A stretch of 5,980 nucleotides of DNA from Planctomycetota bacterium (GTDB lineage Bacteria; Planctomycetota; UBA1135; UBA2386), in assembly GCA_016793305.1 (NCBI GenBank), contig JAEUHU010000451.1, positions 1-5,980 on the forward strand, given 5' to 3'. Positions 1-4,318 of this stretch are shown here, piece after piece (position 1 is the stretch's first letter; the number at the start of each line of letters is the position of its first letter). The notes under the pieces were generated by a model. That model did no database searches. It worked only from the letters and a program-made list of their open reading frames with translations, and had not been told where the DNA came from. The position numbers were made by a program, and so were the translations under genes.

Positions 1-273
1 GCGCACAAGAACGAGATCGTGCTGCTCGACGTGCCGCCCGGTGAGGACCGGCGCTTCGACTGGTGCCGGCGCATCAAGGAGATCTCGGACTCGACCAAGG
101 TCGTGCTGCTGATCCTGCATCCGTCGCGCCAGCGCGTGACGCAGGCGTTCCTCAGCAAGGCCGACGTGATCCTGGGCTTCCCGTGCGACGAGCAGCAGCT
201 GTCGCAGAAGCTCGCCTCGCTGGTCGCCGACGCCCCGCCACCCGCTCCGGCCGGCGACGCGCCGGCGTCGTGA
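1..273 (+). CDS. Receiver-like (CheY-fold) protein, C-terminal part only; degenerate receiver
   Basis: The frame is open at the left edge, so the N-terminus and true start lie outside; 90 codons and a TGA at 271-273 are visible. Numbering from the first visible codon, the order matches the second half of a response-regulator receiver: beta-3 with an acceptor-type Asp (I-V-L-L-D10), a P-P-G-E-D loop, an alpha-3 helix (R17-S29), beta-4 (K33-L39), then A54-D-V-I-L and an amphipathic last helix (E64-A76). A Pro/Ala-rich tail of about 14 residues follows, with no output domain after the receiver. Two hallmark positions look altered: beta-4 ends in L39-H40 rather than Ser/Thr, and the usual K-P of beta-5 reads G59-F60-P61. 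That suggests a pseudo-receiver or an atypical phosphorylation mechanism. An output domain could precede the visible part. The fold call is inference from pattern, without alignment. Confidence 0.6.
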   Translation, partial: AHKNEIVLLDVPPGEDRRFDWCRRIKEISDSTKVVLLILHPSRQRVTQAFLSKADVILGFPCDEQQLSQKLASLVADAPPPAPAGDAPAS

Positions 274-283
274 GGGCGAACGC

Positions 284-484
284 TCAGGTGGTGCCGTCGC
301 CGCGCTGCGCGCGCAGGCGCGCCAGGTCCTGCTGCGTGCGCCGCGCCGACTCGACGATGTGCCCGAGTGCTTCCCGGTGCGCTGCCAACGAGCCGTCGCT
401 GCTGGCCAACTCGGCCTGCAGCTCGATGGTGGACAGCAGGTTGTTCAGGCGGTGCACCAGTTCGTCGAACGGCGTGCGCGTCAT
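284..484 (-). CDS. Small stand-alone histidine-kinase DHp-like protein (H-box, no ATPase domain)
   Basis: A 66-residue minus-strand ORF starts at ATG 484-482 and stops at TGA 286-284. Its codons have the high-GC third-position pattern of real genes here. The protein has two predicted helices: residues 6-27 carry H11-R-L-N-N-L-L17, which resembles histidine-kinase phospho-acceptor boxes (H-D-F-N-N-L-L, H-R-V-K-N-N-L), and residues 33-60 form a second charged amphipathic helix. This is the size and layout of one DHp hairpin. There is no room for an HATPase_c domain, since the convergent neighbour's stop codon is 10 bases away. The residue after His is Arg rather than Asp/Glu, so self-kinase activity is unlikely. 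It could be a phosphotransfer or docking protein. No clear Shine-Dalgarno precedes the ATG; the frame is open further upstream, so a GTG start further 5' is possible. No name is assigned. Confidence 0.6.
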   Translation of the reverse strand: MTRTPFDELVHRLNNLLSTIELQAELASSDGSLAAHREALGHIVESARRTQQDLARLRAQRGDGTT

Positions 485-548
485 GGGTAGCGGCAGGCTA
501 GCACCGGCGGGCCCCACCACGGTGCGCCCCGTACGCAAGGTCGACGGC

Positions 549-569
549 GCTGCTGCGGCATGCAGCAGC
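549..569. repeat. Perfect 8-bp inverted repeat with 5-base spacer (candidate activator site)
   Basis: Arms GCTGCTGC (549-556) and GCAGCAGC (562-569) flank the spacer GGCAT. Relative to the transcription start predicted from the sigma-54 promoter (about 646) it spans -97 to -77, a position used by enhancer-binding proteins. It lacks a following T-tract, so it does not look like an intrinsic terminator. Function is inferred from position only. Confidence 0.4.
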
Positions 570-591
570 CCGATCCGCTGATGCTCGACCG

Positions 592-610
592 CCACCACTA
601 GATGTGGTGG
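592..610. repeat. Perfect 7-bp inverted repeat with 5-base spacer (candidate operator)
   Basis: Arms CCACCAC (592-598) and GTGGTGG (604-610) flank TAGAT. It lies at about -54 to -36 from the predicted start and ends 8 bases before the -24 element. It could be an operator, a second regulator site, or a hairpin in a transcript from further upstream. There is no T-tract. Its centre is 42 bp from that of the repeat at 549-569. Confidence 0.35.
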
Positions 611-618
611 TTCGGGAC

Positions 619-635
619 TTGGCACGCGGGGTGCT
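619..635 (+). promoter_or_regulatory. Sigma-54 (-24/-12) promoter of the flagellar export operon
   Basis: The sequence reads TTGGCACG-N4-GTGCT. Against the known RpoN consensus YTGGCACG-N4-TTGCW, only the first T of the -12 box differs. The invariant GG (621-622) and GC (633-634) are present at the correct spacing. Transcription would begin about 12 bases after C634, near 646, giving a leader of about 12 bases before the fliO ATG at 658 that contains a GAGG ribosome site. Sigma-54 control of flagellar genes is well known in several phyla, and such promoters need an AAA+ enhancer-binding activator, which is not in this window. Confidence 0.75.
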
Positions 636-647
636 TCAGGGAGCCGT

Positions 648-651
648 GAGG
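648..651 (+). promoter_or_regulatory. Shine-Dalgarno of fliO (decides the start)
   Basis: GAGG at 648-651 is 6 bases before ATG 658 and lies inside the short leader predicted from the sigma-54 promoter. It favours ATG 658 over the upstream in-frame GTG codons at 604 and 607, which precede the promoter, and over GTG 646, which would have no leader. Confidence 0.6.
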
Positions 652-657
652 TTCCCG

Positions 658-1338
658 ATGAAGTCGATCCCGAAGTGGTTCCTGATCCCGCCCGCAGTCG
701 CCGTGCTGCTGATCCTCGGCACGTTGACCATGCAGGGCGCCGACAACGGCACCGGGAACGGCACCGGCAACCGGACCGGGAACGAACGCCCGGCGACGAG
801 CCAGCCCGCCCCCGTCGCCGACGAGGCCACGCGCCCGGGGCGCACGCCACCGACGCCGCCGCGCACGCCAGACCTGTGGCAGATGAGCAGCGGCCTGATC
901 GGCGTGCTGCTGCTCGGCGCCACCGGCCTGATGCTGCTGAAGCGCCTGCGCCGCGGTGCGACGCCGGTGCGCGGCCAGCCGGTGATGGCGCTGCGCCAGT
1001 CGCTGCGGCTCGGCAACCAGCGCGTGCTGCACGCGATCGAGTTCGACGAACGCATCGTGCTGGTCGGCGAGAGCGACAAGGGCCTCGTGCTGATCGAGCA
1101 CGGCCGCCTGCCCGAGCGCCTGGCCGACGAGGCCGAAGTGCTCGCCCGCAGCACCCCCGGCCAGCGCGTCGACACGACCGACGAGGACGAGGGGGCCGTG
1201 CCGAAGAACCTGGTGATCCCGCGCCCGGAGCACCCCGCCGCACGCCGCCTGCCGAAGCCCCCGACCGAACCCCAGAGCCGTCCGACGCCAGGCCTAGGTG
1301 ACTTCCGCAACCTGCTGCAGAAGGCCGGCCGCGCATGA
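658..1338 (+). CDS. fliO: FliO-type flagellar export apparatus assembly protein
   Basis: This 226-residue protein is the first gene of the operon. In characterised systems FliO is a membrane protein that helps FliP assemble into the export gate. The N-terminus is a signal or anchor segment (lysines at 2 and 6, hydrophobic 7-25). A Gly/Thr/Asn then Pro/Thr-rich linker of about 50 residues follows (30-71, with an N-G-T-G repeat at 30-42), then one membrane helix (77-94) with K-R-L-R-R after it. The short cytoplasmic FliO domain has the typical pattern L112-R-Q-S-L-R-L-G119 ... V123 ... R132-I-V-L-V-G-E ... G142-L-V-L-I. A charged, proline-rich tail ends in a predicted amphipathic helix (G-D-F-R-N-L-L-Q-K-A-G). 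FliO sequences are poorly conserved, so the call rests on topology, the small domain and its place before fliP. The stop overlaps the fliP start (ATGA). Confidence 0.85.
   Translation: MKSIPKWFLIPPAVAVLLILGTLTMQGADNGTGNGTGNRTGNERPATSQPAPVADEATRPGRTPPTPPRTPDLWQMSSGLIGVLLLGATGLMLLKRLRRGATPVRGQPVMALRQSLRLGNQRVLHAIEFDERIVLVGESDKGLVLIEHGRLPERLADEAEVLARSTPGQRVDTTDEDEGAVPKNLVIPRPEHPAARRLPKPPTEPQSRPTPGLGDFRNLLQKAGRA
745..783 (+). repeat. Short tandem 12-base repeat in fliO encoding N-G-T-G units
   Basis: Three imperfect 12-base units of the type AACGGCACCGGN, followed by a partial unit, encode N-G-T-G, N-G-T-G, N-R-T-G, N (FliO residues 30-42). They lie in the predicted periplasmic linker between the N-terminal hydrophobic segment and the membrane helix. 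This is low-complexity spacer and may vary in copy number between strains. Confidence 0.75.
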
Positions 1339-2162
1339 ACCTCCCCCGACTGCTCCGCGTGGTCCTCGCCTGCCTGGTAGCACTGCTGCCGCTGCGTGCG
1401 CAGGACCCGCCGACGGCTCCCCAGGATTCCGTCGACTCCTCGGTCGCGGTCGACAGCGGTGCCGCCACCACCAAGCCGAACCCGCAGGGTCCCGGCGTCA
1501 CGCTGCAGATCAACGCCGGCGACGGCAAGCAGCAGCTCGGCACCGCGCTCGAGATCGTGCTGCTGATGACGCTGCTGGCGATGGCGCCGGCCCTGGTCAT
1601 GACGATGACGTGCTTCACGCGCATCGTCGTCGTGCTGTCGTTCCTGAAGCGCGCGATGTCCATGCAGGACCTGCCGCCGGCGACGATCACGACCGGCTTC
1701 GCCCTGTTCATGACGATCTTCGTCATGCGCCCGGTGGTCACCGACATCTACGAGCAGGCCTACCTGCCCTACGTCGAGGACCGCATGGACTGGCGCGAAG
1801 CCGCGGACATCGCCTCGACTCGCATGAACCGCTTCATGCTGGCGCAGACGCGCGAAGAGGACGTGTCGCTGATCCTCGAACTGAGCCGCACGCCGCGGCC
1901 GGCGACGGCCGAGCAGACGCCGTTCCACGTCGCGGTGCCCGCGTTCGTGCTGTCGGAGATCAAGACCGCGTTCCAGATGGGCTTCGTGCTGTTCCTGCCC
2001 TTCGTCGTCATCGACCTGGTGATCAGTTCGATCCTCGTCTCGATGGGCATGTTCAGCCTGCCACCGGTCGTCGTCTCGACGCCGCTCAAGCTGCTGCTGT
2101 TCATCCTGGTCGGCGGCTGGGACCTCGTCGTCACCTCGCTCGCCCAGAGCTTCAACACCTGA
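1335..2162 (+). CDS. fliP: Flagellar export gate protein FliP
   Basis: This 275-residue protein is the pentameric core of the FliP5-FliQ4-FliR1 export gate. A signal peptide (residues 1-22, L-R-A before Q23) is typical of FliP. An acidic/Ser/Pro-rich stretch (23-66) precedes the conserved body: membrane segment 70-91, C93-F-T-R-I-V-V-V, F122-A-L-F-M-T-I-F, a periplasmic region with R166-F-M-L-A-Q-T-R, and the signature P202-A-F-V-L-S-E-I-K-T-A-F-Q-M-G-F followed by D227-L-V-I-S-S. The start is ATG 1335, overlapping the fliO stop by 4 bases, which suggests translational coupling; AGAAGG at 1319-1324 is a weak ribosome site. Oddities: the usual M-M-M before L-P-P reads M239-F-S, and the usual D-G-W near the C-terminus reads G260-G-W. 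Family assignment is secure despite these. Confidence 0.97.
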   Translation: MNLPRLLRVVLACLVALLPLRAQDPPTAPQDSVDSSVAVDSGAATTKPNPQGPGVTLQINAGDGKQQLGTALEIVLLMTLLAMAPALVMTMTCFTRIVVVLSFLKRAMSMQDLPPATITTGFALFMTIFVMRPVVTDIYEQAYLPYVEDRMDWREAADIASTRMNRFMLAQTREEDVSLILELSRTPRPATAEQTPFHVAVPAFVLSEIKTAFQMGFVLFLPFVVIDLVISSILVSMGMFSLPPVVVSTPLKLLLFILVGGWDLVVTSLAQSFNT

Positions 2163-2175
2163 TCGGAGATCCAGA

Positions 2176-2451
2176 ATGGGCCACGAAGTGCTCCTCGACC
2201 TCGCGAAGTCGACCCTGCTGACCGCGCTGATGATCTGCGCGCCGGCCCTGCTGGTCGGCATGCTGGTCGGCCTCACCGTCAGCTTCTTCCAGACGGTCAC
2301 GTCGCTGCAGGAACAGACGCTGACCATCGTGCCGAAGATGCTCGCCGTGCTGGCGACCATCATCCTGATGATGCCGTGGATCCTCGGCACGCTGCGCGAG
2401 TACACGGCGAACCTGTTCCAGAACCTCTCCGCCTACGGCCTCGGCGGCTGA
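2176..2451 (+). CDS. fliQ: Flagellar export gate protein FliQ
   Basis: At 91 residues this is the normal FliQ length. It has two membrane helices (about 12-38 and 54-72) joined by the family's conserved loop, F-F-Q-T-V-T-S-L-Q-E-Q-T-L-T-I-V-P-K (about 37-54). FliQ packs around the FliP/FliR core of the export gate in the MS-ring centre. ATG 2176 has a good GGAG at 2165-2168, 7 bases upstream. It begins 13 bases after fliP and ends 5 bases before fliR. No unusual features were seen. Confidence 0.97.
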   Translation: MGHEVLLDLAKSTLLTALMICAPALLVGMLVGLTVSFFQTVTSLQEQTLTIVPKMLAVLATIILMMPWILGTLREYTANLFQNLSAYGLGG

Positions 2452-2456
2452 CGACG

Positions 2457-3224
2457 ATGGACATCCGGCTGCTCCAGGGCTTCGCGGCGGCGCTCTTCCT
2501 GCACGTGGTGCGGGCCGGGGCGTTCTTCGCCGTGGTGCCGCTGTTCGGCCGGCAGAGCGACTCGTTCGCGTTCCGCCTGGTGCTGGCCCTGGCGCTGGGT
2601 GCGGTGTTCTGGTGGGTCGGCGACCAGAGCGTCGAGGTGCCCGATCATCTGCTGGCACTCGGCGTGATGTCGATGCGCGAAGTGGTCGTCGGGCTGGCGC
2701 TCGGCTTCGCGCTTTCCCTGATGACGTCGCTGCTGGTGAGCGCAGGCGAACTGATCAGCTCGGAGATGGGCTTCTCGCTGGCGCGCACGATGAACCCCGA
2801 GAGCGGCGTCGACGCGACCGTCGTCTCGCAGCTGCTGCAGGTGCTCGGCTTCCTGCTGGTCCTGCAGTTCGACCTGCACCACGACGCGCTGCGCGTGCTC
2901 GAACACACCTACCGCGCCTGCCCGATCGGCCAGCCGTTCGACGTCGAGCCGATCTGGCTCGGTCTGCAGGAACTGGTCGGCGGCAGCGTGGTGCTCGCGG
3001 TCCAGTACAGCTTCCCGATCCTCGGGCTGATGCTGCTGCTGTCGGTCGGCATGGTGCTGCTCGGCCGCGCCGTGCCGAACATCAACCTGATGGAGTTCGG
3101 CTTCGCGCTGCGTGTGCTGCTGGCGATCGGGGCGATGGCCTACTTCCTCGGCGAGGGCACGCCGTTCCTCCTCCAGACCTTCCGTTCCGTGCTGGAGCAG
3201 TCCGGCCGGATGTTCGGAGCCTGA
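2457..3224 (+). CDS. fliR: Flagellar export gate protein FliR
   Basis: This 255-residue integral membrane protein, normal length for FliR, is the single subunit that closes the FliP/FliQ helical export gate and contacts FlhB. Visible family features are R74-E-V-V-V-G-L-A-L-G-F, G97-E-L-I-S-S-E-M-G-F with A109-R-T-M-N-P-E, H141-H in a hydrophobic segment, and the C-terminal signature L202-G-R-A-V-P-N-I-N-L with F214-G-F-A-L-R. ATG 2457 is 5 bases after the fliQ stop. No clear Shine-Dalgarno is seen, so translation probably relies on coupling to fliQ. An in-frame ATG at 2376 lies inside fliQ and would add 27 Arg/Pro-rich residues of shadow sequence, so it was not used. Confidence 0.96.
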   Translation: MDIRLLQGFAAALFLHVVRAGAFFAVVPLFGRQSDSFAFRLVLALALGAVFWWVGDQSVEVPDHLLALGVMSMREVVVGLALGFALSLMTSLLVSAGELISSEMGFSLARTMNPESGVDATVVSQLLQVLGFLLVLQFDLHHDALRVLEHTYRACPIGQPFDVEPIWLGLQELVGGSVVLAVQYSFPILGLMLLLSVGMVLLGRAVPNINLMEFGFALRVLLAIGAMAYFLGEGTPFLLQTFRSVLEQSGRMFGA

Positions 3225-3227
3225 GCC

Positions 3228-4304
3228 ATGTCGCTGTTCGGAGACGACCAGGGCAAGACCGAGAAGCCGACGCCGTCGCGCCTGGCCGAGGTGCGCAACC
3301 GCGGCGACTCGCCGATGTCGCGCGAACTGGTCCAGGGCGGCGTGCTGCTGGTCGCGGCGATCGCGCTGAAGTGGATCGGTGGATGGTTGATCGACGCACT
3401 CGGCCAGGTGATGCGCCGCGGCCTCGACGTCGACCTCGCCGAGCACCAGATCGCCGACGTCGGCGGTGTCTGCCGCGAGGTCACCGCGATGTTCCTGATC
3501 GTCGGCCCGCCGTTCGTGACCCTGGTGCTGACCCTGGTGGTCGCGACGCTGCTGCTCGGCTACGGCCAGATCGGCGTGAAGTGGTCGCACGAGGTGATCG
3601 GCTTCAAGCTGCAGAAGCTCAACCCGCTGACCAACCTGAACCGCGTGCTGAACCTCCAGTCGCTGGTTCGCACCGGCTTCGCCGCCATCAAGCTCGCCGT
3701 GCTGGTGGTCGTCGCCTGGATGGTGATCGGCCATCGCATTCCCGGCCTGCTGCACCTGCACGTGCAGCCGCTGCCGACCGCCGCCGGCGAGGTCGCCGAC
3801 CTCGCGCTGACGCTGCTGCTGTGGGTCGGCGCCGTGGTGACCGCGATCGCCGCCGCCGACTTCTTCTGGCAGCGCTTCCAGTTCGAGAAGCGCAACATGA
3901 TGAGCAAGCAGGAGGTCGAGGACGAGCGCAAGCGCAGCGAAGGCGACCCGGCGATCAAGAGCCGGCAGCGCCGCGCCCGCAACGAGCTGATGAAGCAGCG
4001 CATGATGACCGCGGTGCCGAAGGCGGACGTGGTCGTCACCAACCCGACCCACTTCTCGGTGGCGCTGCGCTACGACCGGAAGCGCGACGCCGCCCCGGTG
4101 GTCGTCGCCAAGGGCGTCGACGACGTGGCGCTGATCATCCGCACGATCGCCAAGGAGAACGACGTGCCGCTGATGGAGGACCCGCCGCTCGCGCGCGCGT
4201 TGTTCCGCGCCGTCAAGGTCGGCCAGACCATCCCCGAGAAGTTCTACCAGGCCGTCGCGACCGTGCTCGGCCACGTCTACCGGCTGAAGCACCGCAGCGC
4301 CTGA
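3228..4304 (+). CDS. flhB: Flagellar export switch protein FlhB
   Basis: This 358-residue protein sets the switch from rod/hook to filament export. The N-terminus has the family pattern K10-T-E-K-P-T-P-S-R-L ... R23-N-R-G. Hydrophobic segments lie near 36-58, 87-111, 151-168 and 189-213, and the loop L131-N-P-L-T-N-L-N-R (131-139) is where FlhB contacts the gate. The cytoplasmic half starts M225-S-K-Q-E-V, has E238-G-D-P-A-I-K, and holds the autocleavage motif N272-P-T-H275 (4041-4052), with cleavage expected between Asn and Pro. The C-terminal domain is complete (D-P-P-L-A-R-A-L, Y-Q-A-V-A) and ends just after Y-R-L-K, without the long tail seen in enterics. ATG 3228 is 3 bases after the fliR stop and 8 bases after GGAG (3216-3219). 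NPTH is intact, so normal switching is expected. Confidence 0.97.
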   Translation: MSLFGDDQGKTEKPTPSRLAEVRNRGDSPMSRELVQGGVLLVAAIALKWIGGWLIDALGQVMRRGLDVDLAEHQIADVGGVCREVTAMFLIVGPPFVTLVLTLVVATLLLGYGQIGVKWSHEVIGFKLQKLNPLTNLNRVLNLQSLVRTGFAAIKLAVLVVVAWMVIGHRIPGLLHLHVQPLPTAAGEVADLALTLLLWVGAVVTAIAAADFFWQRFQFEKRNMMSKQEVEDERKRSEGDPAIKSRQRRARNELMKQRMMTAVPKADVVVTNPTHFSVALRYDRKRDAAPVVVAKGVDDVALIIRTIAKENDVPLMEDPPLARALFRAVKVGQTIPEKFYQAVATVLGHVYRLKHRSA

Positions 4305-4318
4305 ACCACCCCTGAGCC

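Noticed and set aside
271..286. Small palindrome joining the two convergent stop codons (TGAG ... CTCA)
   Set aside because: The stem is only about five pairs with a mismatch and has no T-tract on either strand. It is too weak to call a bidirectional terminator.
604..657. Earlier GTG starts for fliO (604, 607)
   Set aside because: They lie upstream of the predicted transcription start and would add residues before a clean signal-anchor start at M-K-S-I-P-K. ATG 658 has GAGG 6 bases upstream.
2653..2668. A second sigma-54-like sequence inside fliR (TGGCACTCGGCGTGAT)
   Set aside because: It has the -24 box, but the -12 GC reads GA, which removes the invariant element, and it lies within coding sequence with no gene start nearby.
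2612..4315. Long plus-strand frame overlapping fliR and flhB
   Set aside because: It is Arg/Ala/Pro-rich shadow sequence in another frame of fliR and flhB; those genes have full family signatures, while this frame shows none.
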